Shown here in pieces: positions 18,701-26,638 of a DNA stretch of 64,000 nucleotides. The translations under genes and the position numbers were made by a program. Position 1 is the stretch's first letter, and the number at the start of each line of letters is the position of its first letter. The DNA is from Sediminibacterium soli (GTDB lineage: Bacteria > Bacteroidota > Bacteroidia > Chitinophagales > Chitinophagaceae): assembly GCF_009939225.1 (NCBI RefSeq), contig NZ_JAACJR010000008.1, positions 1,051,107 to 1,115,106 of the forward strand, read 5' to 3'. The notes under the pieces are model-generated. The model was not told the origin of the DNA and did no database searches. It was given only the letters and a program-made list of their open reading frames with translations.

Positions 18701-19089
18701 TTATAGCGAAGCACGGCTTCCCGGCATTTCCGGTTGTATTCCTCAACGGATATTTTTTTACCGATGTCTTCCTTGGTGATCCCCAGTTCCTTCTCCACAC
18801 CCAGTTCGATGGGCAGACCATGCGTATCCCAGCCTCCCTTGCGTTTAACCTGGAAGCCCTGCATGGTCTTGTAGCGACATACCATGTCTTTCAGGGTACG
18901 CGAGATCACATGGTGAATACCCGGCATGCCGTTGGCACTGGGCGGTCCTTCATAAAACACAAAGGGCTTCCTGCCCTCGCGGAGGGAAACGCTTTTATCA
19001 AATGCCTGTTCACTGTTCCATTTGGCCAGTATTTCCTGTTCGATGGAAGGAAGGTTCAGCCCTGAAAATTCTGGATAGGTAACGCTCAT
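15727..19089 (-). CDS. ileS: isoleucyl-tRNA synthetase, long (IleS2-like) form
   Basis: This 1120-residue class I synthetase charges tRNA-Ile. The N-terminal Rossmann domain has GPPSANGMPGIHHVISRTLKD, in which the usual HxGH signature reads G57-I-H-H60. The editing domain includes TWTTTPWTLPSN-like sequence (MAWTTTPWTLPSNLGL), and the KMSKR loop is GNKMSKRLGNVVN. The long C-terminal region fits the eukaryote-like type 2 enzyme. The ATG at 19089 (MSVTYPEF) is chosen; upstream in-frame codons lack similarity and overlap the promoter. The dksA-like gene follows after 5 bp. Confidence 0.96.
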   Translation of the reverse strand: MSVTYPEFSGLNLPSIEQEILAKWNSEQAFDKSVSLREGRKPFVFYEGPPSANGMPGIHHVISRTLKDMVCRYKTMQGFQVKRKGGWDTHGLPIELGVEKELGITKEDIGKKISVEEYNRKCREAVLRYKGKWDELTMKMGYWVDLDHPYVTYENDYIETLWWLLSELYKKGLLYESVSIQPYSPAAGTGLSSHELNQPGTYKDVKDTSAVAMFKALRNKRSEFLFTAAAGTPGNEVFFMAWTTTPWTLPSNLGLTVGANIEYVLVQTFNPYTHLPVNVVLAKALLGKYFKPEGENADFGEYNEKAKLLPWKILASFPGSAIEFCEYEQLLPYEANSLKNIQLITPDAKPFRVLLGDFVTTEDGTGIVHTAPAFGADDYRVGKKYGIGILTMVDRQGKFVEGLGEFSNRYVKDYKDEKEYADVNVDISVKLKKENRAFKVEKYEHSYPHCWRTDKPVLYYPLDAWFIKTTAVKDRMVELNKTINWKPKSTGEGRFGNWLENMVDWNLSRSRYWGTPLPVWRTEDGEEEVCIGSIAELNEGIRRASEVLGGDTNKNYLHEGILDLHKPYVDEIVLVSRSGKPMHRVPDLIDVWFDSGAMPYAQWHYPFANRDLIDKGEAFPADFIAEGVDQTRGWFYTLHALAVMLFDDVAYKTVVSNGLVLDKNGNKMSKRLGNVVNPFETIEKYGADATRWYLITNASPWDNLKFDLAGIQEVQRKFFGTLYNTYQFFALYANVDGFAFKEAAVPLTERPEIDRWILSSLNTLVNTVTQAMNDYEPTLAGRAIEAFLDEHLSNWYVRLCRRRFWKGEYEQDKISAYQTLYTCLETIVRLMAPISPFFSDALFRNLNLVTGKYTVGSVHHADFPVADEAAIDTALEERMRLAQDTCSLVLSLRKKVNIKVRQPLQKVMIPVLNAGMREQLEQVEDLIKAEVNVKELEYISGTEGVISKKIKANFKALGTRLGARMKPVSAAIAALGQPDIAALEQNGILTLRIDGEEISIGLSDVDITAEDIPGWSVAGKGSLTVALDITVNEALKQEGEAREFVNRIQNIRKESGFELTDRIFVNVQDSPSLRPSIIKFNDYICREILADTIDWSPEITDGTEIDINDTLLKVVVIKKG

Positions 19090-19126
19090 AACTTGATCCG
19101 TACAAAGAGGTGTTCTGAAATGCCTG

Positions 19127-19134
19127 CGAAGGTA
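19127..19134 (-). promoter_or_regulatory. -7-like element for ileS
   Basis: On the minus strand the octamer reads TACCTTCG, one base from TAnnTTTG, 37 bp before the ileS ATG. A T-box is not expected in this phylum and none is visible. Confidence 0.4.
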
Positions 19135-19278
19135 CGGCTTTAGTTGATAGGTTTGGGGGCGTTTTGGCCAATGCCAGACAGGATTTGGGCCTTTGCGCCG
19201 GGCCAAAACACGGGCAACAAAAAGGCCACTGCAGGAATACAGCGGCCGTGTGACATATTGATTCTATCGTCTAGCTAT

Positions 19279-19620
19279 TTAGTTGCCGGGTTGTTCCTGG
19301 AACAGCCGCAGCATTTTTTCTGTTTTCATTTCCGTATCCGCCTGTTCCAGCATCAGGTGCAGGTTTTCCAGTTCCTCGTAGGAAAACAGGAAGTTCAGCG
19401 ACTCACAGGGCGTCTGGAGCAGGATGGTTTTATCGGTCCTGTTGTCCGTTCCCTCAAACTCCTCCCGTTTTGACGCGATATACCGCCTGAAACTATGGAA
19501 CTCGTTTTCCGCAAACCGCACCATGACCATACCAAAAGCCAGCTGCAACTTCCTGCAGTTCCTGCATTCGATCACAAACCCTTTCTCTTCATCCCTAAAC
19601 CAGGTATGGTACTGGCACAT
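19279..19620 (-). CDS. small conserved hypothetical protein (DUF6686-like)
   Basis: This 113-residue protein begins MCQYHTWFRDEEKGFVIECR and carries a CxxC pair (ECRNCRK) near residues 19-22 plus C2, which suggests a metal site or a structural knuckle. It resembles, from memory, the small Bacteroidota DUF6686 proteins. The C-terminal half is acidic and leucine-rich (YEELENLHLMLEQADTEM). I chose the ATG at 19620 rather than a TTG at 19668, because a -7-like element (19640-19647) lies in between. No function is known to me. It stands alone between ileS and hemJ. Confidence 0.65.
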   Translation of the reverse strand: MCQYHTWFRDEEKGFVIECRNCRKLQLAFGMVMVRFAENEFHSFRRYIASKREEFEGTDNRTDKTILLQTPCESLNFLFSYEELENLHLMLEQADTEMKTEKMLRLFQEQPGN

Positions 19621-19639
19621 ACATGTTCTTTTACGGCAA

Positions 19640-19647
19640 CAAAGATG
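19640..19647 (-). promoter_or_regulatory. -7-like element for the small hypothetical gene
   Basis: On the minus strand the octamer reads CATCTTTG (7 of 8 to TAnnTTTG), 19 bp before the ATG at 19620. It supports the shorter reading of that gene. Confidence 0.4.
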
Positions 19648-19731
19648 TCTGCCAGCGGCCTGCTTCAAATGACGGATCGGGAATTTCTGTTTACGGGAAA
19701 AGGAAAAGCGGAGGAAGCAGGGTAAATGACT

Positions 19732-19866
19732 GAACGGTTAAATGGCGTAATTGCTACCTGGCTGAGTGTTTGAATTGCCGCAACAGCCATACAGCCATGT
19801 AACAGTTAAGCCACTCAACCCATCCCATTTTCAAATCTTCAAATCCCCCCATTTTCAAATTTTCAG
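19732..19866. repeat. mixed family E and family D word repeats
   Basis: The left half holds family E words (gttaaatggcgtaattgct, tacctggctgag, then the mirrored cagccatacagccatgtaac). The right half holds family D words (attttcaaatcttcaaatc, attttcaaattttcag) running to the 3' end of hemJ. There is no open frame of note. Confidence 0.5.
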
Positions 19867-19867
19867 A

Positions 19868-20410
19868 CTACCCCCTCACCCGCTTATACAACCTGATCGC
19901 ACTCATCAGGATGAGGATGAAAAGGACCAGCCCAAGCAATCCCCAGATAAGACTGACACCCTGTTTTACTACGGCGAGCATCACAATGGCAATCAGGAAG
20001 ATGGTGGCTACCTCATTCCAGATACGGAGTTGCTGGGAGCGGTAGCGATAGATGCCCTGTAGCTGCTGTTTGAATATGCGGTGTATGGACAGATGGTAGA
20101 GGTAAAGGAATAACACGAATACCAGTTTGATCAGCAGCCATTTTCCCTCCGGCTGCAGCAGTATTTTATCCCAGTTGCCCTGCAGCATAACGGTTGGGCC
20201 GAGCACCAGCGTAAGAATGGCGGAAGGCCAGGTAATACCGTACCATAACCGCTTCATCATAATGGCGAACTGTGCACGCAGTATCCTCGTCTCCGCTTCT
20301 GCTTTACCGCCCGCCTCGGTGGCATAAATAAACAAACGGGGCATGTAAAAAAGCCCCGCAAACCAGGTAACTACAAAAATGATATGGAGGGCCTTCAGGT
20401 AAGGATACAT
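19868..20410 (-). CDS. hemJ: protoporphyrinogen IX oxidase HemJ
   Basis: This 180-residue membrane protein has four to five hydrophobic helices. It opens with the HemJ signature YLKALHIIFVVTWFAGLFYMPRLFIY, including the family histidine H9, and carries EGKWLLIKLVFVLFLYLYHL, whose lysine is conserved in HemJ. HemJ oxidises protoporphyrinogen IX to protoporphyrin IX in the inner membrane. The same fold also appears under CopD-like names, but the haem gene context settles the role. It lies 105 bp downstream of hemH on the same strand, and no hemG or hemY is present in the window. Confidence 0.9.
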   Translation of the reverse strand: MYPYLKALHIIFVVTWFAGLFYMPRLFIYATEAGGKAEAETRILRAQFAIMMKRLWYGITWPSAILTLVLGPTVMLQGNWDKILLQPEGKWLLIKLVFVLFLYLYHLSIHRIFKQQLQGIYRYRSQQLRIWNEVATIFLIAIVMLAVVKQGVSLIWGLLGLVLFILILMSAIRLYKRVRG

Positions 20411-20515
20411 AGTGGTAAGATAACAATTTAGCGGAATGACCGGAGCCTGCCGGCTGATGGGTTGATCAGTAAGAACACGCTGCTTCCCAGCTCAACCGAT
20501 CGATCTGTCCACTTA

Positions 20516-21574
20516 TTAACGCTCTGCCGATACCATCTCCCGGTCTCCCGAACGGTACGCCCCTATCCAGCCGGCGATCGTTTTTACCCAGAGCGGGTGG
20601 GTATTCAGACAGGGAATCATATGATAGGACTGTCCCCCGGCGGCAAGAAAGGTTTCCCTTCCTCTCTCTTCGATCTCCTCCAGCGTTTCAAGACAGTCGC
20701 TGACAAATGCAGGACATAAGATCAGCAGTTTTTTGATACCCTCTCCCGGCAGCTGCTCCAGGCGCACATCCGTGAACGGCTCCAGCCAGCCTTTTCCGAG
20801 CCTCGACTGAAAAGAAATGCTGAATTTATTGTCCGGTATCCCCAGTTGCTGGGTTACCAGTTTTGTGGTGGCAAAAACCTGGTGGCGGTAACAATAGGCA
20901 TGTGCTTCGGAAGGTGTATCACAGCAATTGTTCTGCCGGAGGCAATGACAACCCGTGATATCGGTTTTCCGGATATGACGGGCCGGTATGCCATGGTAAC
21001 TGAACAGGATATGGTCATAATCCTGGTCAAGATAAGGCCGCATGGTTTCGCCCAGGGAATGTATATAGCCCGGTTCGTTGTAAAAAGGTTTGATAACCGT
21101 CAGGCGGAACCTGTCTGCATATGGCCGGTGTTGTTTTTTGGCATATTCCACCGCTGTTTCATAGCTGCTCATGGCATAATGCGGGTACAGCGGCAGCAGC
21201 AGCACTTCCTCCAGCGAGGGGTATTCTGCCAACAAACGGTCGTAAGCCTGCTTTGGAGAGGGGCCGCCATAACGCATGGCAATGGCCACCGGTTCTTCGA
21301 TCTCCTGCTGCAGGGCGGCCCGCAGCTGCCTGGTAAGCACAATCAGCGGGGAACCGTCTTTTGTCCAGATGGTTTTATACGCTTCCGCCGACTTGGGCGC
21401 CCTGAAGGGAACGATGATCCCCCGCACCAGCAGGGCCCTGCTGATCAGCGGCATATCGATCACACGTTTATCCATCAGGAATTCGTTCAGGTAGGCCCGG
21501 ACATCTTTTACCGCTGTTGATTTGGGTGAACCCAGGTTCATCAGCAGGATGGCCCTGCGGGGATTATTTGCCAT
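20516..21574 (-). CDS. hemH: ferrochelatase
   Basis: This 352-residue enzyme inserts Fe(II) into protoporphyrin IX. It shows LLMNLGSPKS at the N-terminus, the active-site histidine H194 in FSYHGIPARHIRK and the C-terminal SFQSRLGKGWLEPFT with its downstream glutamate region. Directly after the histidine there is a cysteine-rich insert (C209, C211, C217, C218, C228; CHCLRQNNCC), a candidate [2Fe-2S] ligand set. The start is the ATG at 21574. It is divergent from hemA, and both have TACCTTTG -7 elements. Confidence 0.95.
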   Translation of the reverse strand: MANNPRRAILLMNLGSPKSTAVKDVRAYLNEFLMDKRVIDMPLISRALLVRGIIVPFRAPKSAEAYKTIWTKDGSPLIVLTRQLRAALQQEIEEPVAIAMRYGGPSPKQAYDRLLAEYPSLEEVLLLPLYPHYAMSSYETAVEYAKKQHRPYADRFRLTVIKPFYNEPGYIHSLGETMRPYLDQDYDHILFSYHGIPARHIRKTDITGCHCLRQNNCCDTPSEAHAYCYRHQVFATTKLVTQQLGIPDNKFSISFQSRLGKGWLEPFTDVRLEQLPGEGIKKLLILCPAFVSDCLETLEEIEERGRETFLAAGGQSYHMIPCLNTHPLWVKTIAGWIGAYRSGDREMVSAER

Positions 21575-21593
21575 AGACAGTAGAATCTGGCCG

Positions 21594-21601
21594 CAAAGGT
21601 A
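21594..21601 (-). promoter_or_regulatory. -7 element for hemH
   Basis: On the minus strand the octamer is TACCTTTG, an exact match to TAnnTTTG, 19 bp before the hemH ATG. No clear -33 TTG is seen. Confidence 0.6.
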
Positions 21602-21698
21602 GGCCAGCCGGTTTTGCCGCGGGAAAATATATGACGAAAATCATGTTAGAAATGACAATGACATGACCAAATTAGTTCCCCGTGAAATCGCTTACCGG

Positions 21699-21706
21699 TA
21701 CCTTTG
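21699..21706 (+). promoter_or_regulatory. -7 element for the hemACDEFBL operon
   Basis: The octamer is tacctttg, an exact match to TAnnTTTG and identical to the hemH element on the other strand. It ends 19 bp before the hemA ATG, which leaves a very short leader. Confidence 0.6.
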
Positions 21707-21725
21707 CTTCTCGTGCATTTGAACT

Positions 21726-22937
21726 ATGGAATTGGAGCATTTTTTTATCGTCGGGCTGAACTATAAAAAAACGGATGTCGCTATCCGCGGGCAGTTTGCC
21801 GTTGGGCAGCAGCAATACACAGACATCCTTACCGGGGCGGCCGCCTCGGGTATCTCAGAACTCTTTGTGGTAAGCACCTGTAACCGCACCGAAATATACG
21901 GGCTGGCGCCCGATGCAGATGCCCTGATCGACCTGCTCTGCAGGGGAACGGTGGGCGATAAAACCGTTTTTACCGACCGCTGTTACATCAAGCAGGGCAT
22001 GGAGGCGGTACAGCATTTGTTTGCCGTAGGCGCCGGACTGGATTCGCAGATACTGGGTGATTATGAGATAGTGGGGCAATTAAAACAGTCTGTGAATCTG
22101 GCAAGGCAGTATGGCCGGGTCGGTGCTTTTCTGGAGCGTTTGTTCAATACCGTACTGCAGTCCTCCAAACGCATCAAAACCGAGACCGCGCTGAGCGGCG
22201 GCACCATTTCTGTGTCGTTTGCCGCGATACAATTTCTGAAAGAGGAATTGCTGGGAGATGACTCCGACAAAAAAATACTGCTGCTCGGCACCGGAAAGAT
22301 AGGCCGCAATACCTGTAAGAACCTGGTGGACTACCTTGGCTCCAACCAGATCACGCTGATCAACCGCACCGACGAAAAAGCCACCGCGCTGGCATTTGAA
22401 CTGGGGCTGCTCACCACATCGTATGCCTATCTGCAGCAGGAGCTCGACGCGGCGGATATCATCATCGTGGCCACCAATGCGGAGAAACCCATCATTACGG
22501 AAAAGGAACTGACCGGTTCCTCGAAAAAAATACTGATCGATCTTTCCATTCCGAACAATATTGCGCCCGAGGCCGGGTTACTGCCACATATCAAACTGGT
22601 GAATGTAGACGATCTCTCAAAGATCAACGATGCCACGCTGCAGAAACGACAGGCAGAAGTGCCAAAGGCCGAAGCCATCATAGCAGCGCACCAACAGGAG
22701 TTCATTACCTGGCTGCAGCAGCGCACTCATGTGGGTGTTTTGAAAGCCGTGAAAAAGAAACTGAACGAAATGCATTCCTGCGACCTGTTTCTTTCCTCCT
22801 ACCCCGCGTTTTCAGGACCGATCGATACAGCTGCAATCCAGAAAGTAGTAAACAATGTAGCCCTAAAAATGCGGCAGCAACATCAACCGGGATGTTATTA
22901 TATTGAGGCGATCAACGATTTTATGACCGCCAGTTAA
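21726..22937 (+). CDS. hemA: glutamyl-tRNA reductase
   Basis: This 403-residue enzyme makes glutamate-1-semialdehyde from glutamyl-tRNA with NADPH, the first step of the C5 route to haem. The catalytic cysteine C52 sits in VVSTCNRTEIYGL. The NADPH domain has ILLLGTGKIGRNTCKNL, and a C-terminal dimerisation domain follows. It is the first gene of a seven-gene haem operon; hemC begins 2 bp after its stop. The length is typical. A haem-regulated degron, seen in some species, cannot be judged here. Confidence 0.97.
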   Translation: MELEHFFIVGLNYKKTDVAIRGQFAVGQQQYTDILTGAAASGISELFVVSTCNRTEIYGLAPDADALIDLLCRGTVGDKTVFTDRCYIKQGMEAVQHLFAVGAGLDSQILGDYEIVGQLKQSVNLARQYGRVGAFLERLFNTVLQSSKRIKTETALSGGTISVSFAAIQFLKEELLGDDSDKKILLLGTGKIGRNTCKNLVDYLGSNQITLINRTDEKATALAFELGLLTTSYAYLQQELDAADIIIVATNAEKPIITEKELTGSSKKILIDLSIPNNIAPEAGLLPHIKLVNVDDLSKINDATLQKRQAEVPKAEAIIAAHQQEFITWLQQRTHVGVLKAVKKKLNEMHSCDLFLSSYPAFSGPIDTAAIQKVVNNVALKMRQQHQPGCYYIEAINDFMTAS

Positions 22938-22939
22938 TC

Positions 22940-23902
22940 ATGAAGAAAACAATACGGATAGGAACCCGCGACAGCCAGCTTGCGCTCTGGCAGGCAACGC
23001 ATGTACAGGAACAGCTGCAGCAAAAAGGTTTTGCTGCCGAACTCGTGCACATCAAAAGCGATGGCGATATCGACCTGGTGACACCGCTCTATGCCATGGG
23101 CGTTCAGGGCGTATTCACCAAAACCCTTGATGCGGCCCTGCTGAGCAACCGGGTAGACATAGCCGTTCACTCTATGAAAGACGTGCCCGTACAGCTGGCA
23201 CAGGGTCTGCGGCAGGCCGCCGTTCTGGAAAGGGCCTCGTACAAAGACCTGCTGGTGTGTAAGGAGGAAACCATACCCGCGGCGCTGGGATTTGACGTCG
23301 CTGCACAGCAATGGTTGCAGCCGCAAAATACCCCTGTACTGAGTTTTGCCACCAGCAGTATCCGCCGCAAGGCGCAGTGGCTGAACCGCTACCCGCATCA
23401 CCGCATCGAAAACCTGCGCGGCAATGTGAACACACGTTTACAGAAACTCGCCGACAGCGACTGGAATGGTGCCATTTTTGCAGCGGCAGGACTGGAGCGT
23501 ATCGGTCTAAGACCGGCCGGCGCCGTGGAACTGGACTGGATGCTGCCCGCACCTTCGCAGGGAGCGATCATGATCGTTTGCCGGGAAGAAGACGGGGACA
23601 GTTTTGAAGCCTGCCACCTGCTTAACCACGCCGATACGGCTTTGTGTACACAGCTGGAAAAGGATTTTTTAAAAATGCTGATGGGCGGCTGTTCCACGCC
23701 GATCAGTGCATTGGCGCAGGTAAAGAACGGCAGCGTGTATTTTGAAGGGAATATCTTATCACTGGATGGCCGCCAGAAACTGGAGACAAGGCTCGAAGCC
23801 GCCAGGGATCTGTCTGCCGGCCTGGGTATTACCGCGGCAAAGCAATTGTTGAACCGGGGCGCAGCACCCATTATTGAAGCGATTCGTCATGCAGGATTAT
23901 AA
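22940..23902 (+). CDS. hemC: hydroxymethylbilane synthase
   Basis: This 320-residue enzyme (porphobilinogen deaminase) polymerises four porphobilinogens on its dipyrromethane cofactor. It shows IGTRDSQLALWQA, the substrate-binding SSIRRKAQW and NLRGNVNTRLQKL, and the cofactor cysteine C251 in LMGGCSTPI. Its 3' end overlaps hemD by 14 bp, which implies coupled translation. Confidence 0.96.
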   Translation: MKKTIRIGTRDSQLALWQATHVQEQLQQKGFAAELVHIKSDGDIDLVTPLYAMGVQGVFTKTLDAALLSNRVDIAVHSMKDVPVQLAQGLRQAAVLERASYKDLLVCKEETIPAALGFDVAAQQWLQPQNTPVLSFATSSIRRKAQWLNRYPHHRIENLRGNVNTRLQKLADSDWNGAIFAAAGLERIGLRPAGAVELDWMLPAPSQGAIMIVCREEDGDSFEACHLLNHADTALCTQLEKDFLKMLMGGCSTPISALAQVKNGSVYFEGNILSLDGRQKLETRLEAARDLSAGLGITAAKQLLNRGAAPIIEAIRHAGL

Positions 23903-24599
23903 AGCCACCCTATTGGCCACTCGCCAGGTAAACACCGCCTGGATTGCGAAAGCGGGAGAAAAAAACATCCTGCTGGATATCGTTCCGTTTATTAAAACGG
24001 AGTCCATACTCTCTGTTGAAGTGCAGCAGGAAATTGAGCAGGCAGCCACCAGGTATGCAACCGTTGTGTTTACCAGTTCCGCAGCCGTTGACGTGGTCAC
24101 GGAATTACTCGACGGAGCATTGCCGCAATGGGCTATTTACTGCATCGGCTTTCAAACAAAAGACCGGGTGCTTGCCTATTTCGGGGAAGACAGCATTGCC
24201 GGAACCGCAGCCGGTGCAACGCTGCTGGCAGACGAGATCATTGCCGAAGAACCCGATGACGAAGTGATCTTTTTTTCGGGCAGCCACCGAAGAAATGAAT
24301 TGCCTTCCAAACTCCGCAATGCAGGGATAGATGTAAACGAGATCGCCGTTTACCAAACGGCACTGACCCCGCAACAGACGGAGAAAACCTACGATGGCAT
24401 CCTGTTCTTCAGTCCCAGTTCCGTACAAAGTTTTTATATCAAGAACAAAATGGCCGCGCATACTGTTGTATTTGCCATAGGTCCCACCACCGCCGAAGCC
24501 GTTGGCCAGTTTTTTCCCAATAAGATCCTCACGGCTGCACATCCTGTAAAAGACGAGGTGGTGGTGCTGGCGATCGATTATTTTGCGCAGCAGGTGTAA
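23889..24599 (+). CDS. hemD: uroporphyrinogen-III synthase
   Basis: This 236-residue enzyme cyclises hydroxymethylbilane with ring D inversion. The family is poorly conserved, but the two-lobed form is visible: PFIKTE near the start, VVFTSSAAVDVVTELL, a second-lobe DGILFFSPSSVQSFY and FAIGPTTAEAV near the end. I chose the ATG at 23889 (MQDYKATLLATRQ); an earlier in-frame start lies deeper inside hemC. Its position between hemC and hemE makes the assignment firm. Confidence 0.9.
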   Translation: MQDYKATLLATRQVNTAWIAKAGEKNILLDIVPFIKTESILSVEVQQEIEQAATRYATVVFTSSAAVDVVTELLDGALPQWAIYCIGFQTKDRVLAYFGEDSIAGTAAGATLLADEIIAEEPDDEVIFFSGSHRRNELPSKLRNAGIDVNEIAVYQTALTPQQTEKTYDGILFFSPSSVQSFYIKNKMAAHTVVFAIGPTTAEAVGQFFPNKILTAAHPVKDEVVVLAIDYFAQQV

Positions 24600-24635
24600 A
24601 ACGATTACAAATACAAACTTCACCAGATAAAGGAT

Positions 24636-25667
24636 ATGCTACAAAACGATATCATACTCAAAACCCTCAGGGGAGAACCTACAGACAGAACACCGGTTTG
24701 GATGATGCGCCAGGCGGGCCGTTACCTGCCGGAATACATGGTACTGCGGGAAAAATACGGCTTCTTTGAAAGATGCCAGACGCCCGAACTGGCCTGCGAA
24801 ATCACGTTGCAGCCGGTTGATATCGTCGGCGTGGATGCAGCCATTCTTTTTTCGGATATACTGGTTGTGCCACAGGCCATGGGACTGGAAGTGCAGCTGA
24901 TCGAAAGCAAGGGCCCTGTTCTGCCCGATCCCATCAAAAACGGCAACGACCTTTCGCGTATCCGCGTTCCCGATGTGGAGGAAACACTGGGTTATGTGTT
25001 CGACGCGATCAAACTTATCAAAAAAGAACTCAACAACCGGGTGCCGCTGATCGGTTTTGCAGGCGCACCATGGACCCTGCTTTGCTATATGGTGCAGGGC
25101 AAAGGATCCAAAACATTCGATGAAGCCAAAGCATTCTGCTATACACAACCCGAGCTGGCACACCGGGTGCTGCAGATGATCACCGATACCACCGTCGCTT
25201 ACCTTACCGCACAGGTAAAAGCGGGTGCGGATATCGTACAGGTTTTCGACAGCTGGGGCGGATTGTTAGGTCCTGAAGATTTTGAAAATTTATCACTGCG
25301 GTATATCCGCCAGATAGTGGCTGTTTTAAAAGACAAAGTGCCTACCATTATTTTTGCAAAAGGTGCCTGGCATAGCCTTGACAGCATGGCTGCCACCGGC
25401 GCGCAGGGACTGGGGATCGACTGGTGCATCCGCCCGGAAATGGCGAGACAGCTGGCCGGCAACCAGGTAACCCTGCAGGGCAATTTTGATCCCGCGAAAT
25501 TATTATCGCCCATACCCGTAATCCAGAAAGAAGTAAAAGCCATGTTACAGGCTTTCGGACCGGGCAGGCATATCGCCAATCTCGGGCATGGTATTTTACC
25601 CACTGTGCCGGTGGCACATGCACAGGCATTCGTGGATACCGTTAAAAATTACCGCCATCCCCTGTAA
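24636..25667 (+). CDS. hemE: uroporphyrinogen decarboxylase
   Basis: This 343-residue enzyme removes four acetate carboxyl groups from uroporphyrinogen III to give coproporphyrinogen III. The signatures [15 protein letters not shown] and [21 protein letters not shown] are both present, with the catalytic aspartate in [14 protein letters not shown]. Length and start are normal. It follows hemD after 36 bp and precedes hemF by 12 bp. Confidence 0.97.
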   Translation: MLQNDIILKTLRGEPTDRTPVWMMRQAGRYLPEYMVLREKYGFFERCQTPELACEITLQPVDIVGVDAAILFSDILVVPQAMGLEVQLIESKGPVLPDPIKNGNDLSRIRVPDVEETLGYVFDAIKLIKKELNNRVPLIGFAGAPWTLLCYMVQGKGSKTFDEAKAFCYTQPELAHRVLQMITDTTVAYLTAQVKAGADIVQVFDSWGGLLGPEDFENLSLRYIRQIVAVLKDKVPTIIFAKGAWHSLDSMAATGAQGLGIDWCIRPEMARQLAGNQVTLQGNFDPAKLLSPIPVIQKEVKAMLQAFGPGRHIANLGHGILPTVPVAHAQAFVDTVKNYRHPL

Positions 25668-25679
25668 ACAAAGACCGTC

Positions 25680-26627
25680 ATGACTGAAACAGCCCGGGAT
25701 AACACAACAGCTGCTTTCCGAGAGCGATGGATCCGGTATACCATGGATCTGCAGGACCGTATTTGCCGGGGTCTGGAACAGGAAGACGGCAAAGCGCTTT
25801 TCCGTACAGATGAATGGCAAAGAATGCAGGGCCAGGGCGGCGGCGGAAGAACCCGTGTGATCGCCAACGGAAATTTTCTGGAGAAAGGAGGTGTAAACAC
25901 CTCGGTGGTGTTTGGCCAGGTAACCGATACCATGCGCAGACAGCTCGGCATCGATGGCGAGCAATGGTTTGCCTGCGGTCTGTCGCTGGTACTGCATCCT
26001 GTCAACCCGTATGTGCCCACCACGCACGCCAACTGGCGTTATTTTGAACTGTACGATGGTAATGGAATCATATGCGACCGCTGGTTTGGCGGCGGCGCCG
26101 ATCTTACACCCTATTACCTGTTTGAAGAAGACGCCAGGCATTTTCACAGCACATTGAAAAATGCGATGGACCCTTTTGGCACCGCGATCTACCCGCAGTA
26201 CAAAAAACAATGCGATGCGTATTTTGCCAATACACACCGCAACAACGAAACAAGGGGCATAGGCGGTGTATTTTACGATCATATCAGACCGGGCGATACG
26301 ATGGATCTGGAAACTTTGTTTACTTTCCAGCGGGCAAACGGCGATTGTTTTCTGGATAGCTACCTGCCCATCGTACAAAAGCGCAGCCATACCGCTTACG
26401 GCGAAAGGGAAACCGAATGGCAGGAAATACGCCGGGGGCGTTATGTTGAATTCAACCTGATACACGACCGTGGTACGGTGTTCGGTCTGAAAACAGGCGG
26501 CAGAACAGAGAGCATACTGATGAGTCTGCCGCCAAGGGCAAGATGGGAATACGACCACCACCCCGAACCGGGCAGTGAAGAAGAAAAATTACTGAAAGCC
26601 TGCCAGCAGCCCGTTGACTGGCTCTAA
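25680..26627 (+). CDS. hemF: oxygen-dependent coproporphyrinogen III oxidase
   Basis: This 315-residue enzyme uses O2 to convert coproporphyrinogen III to protoporphyrinogen IX. Signature stretches are GGGGRTRVIANGNFLEKGGV, HANWRYFELYD, WFGGGADLTPYYLFEEDARH and the C-terminal GRYVEFNLIHDRGTVFGL. Its presence in the operon points to aerobic haem synthesis; the radical-SAM enzyme HemN is not in the window. hemB follows after 11 bp. Confidence 0.97.
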   Translation: MTETARDNTTAAFRERWIRYTMDLQDRICRGLEQEDGKALFRTDEWQRMQGQGGGGRTRVIANGNFLEKGGVNTSVVFGQVTDTMRRQLGIDGEQWFACGLSLVLHPVNPYVPTTHANWRYFELYDGNGIICDRWFGGGADLTPYYLFEEDARHFHSTLKNAMDPFGTAIYPQYKKQCDAYFANTHRNNETRGIGGVFYDHIRPGDTMDLETLFTFQRANGDCFLDSYLPIVQKRSHTAYGERETEWQEIRRGRYVEFNLIHDRGTVFGLKTGGRTESILMSLPPRARWEYDHHPEPGSEEEKLLKACQQPVDWL

Positions 26628-26638
26628 ACAATAAGGTT

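Noticed and set aside
19090..19206. N-terminal extension of IleS
   Set aside because: IleS proteins start near MSVTYPEF, and the extension covers a promoter-like element.
19868..20410. Copper-resistance protein CopD
   Set aside because: The size, the N-terminal histidine motif and the position beside hemH fit HemJ.
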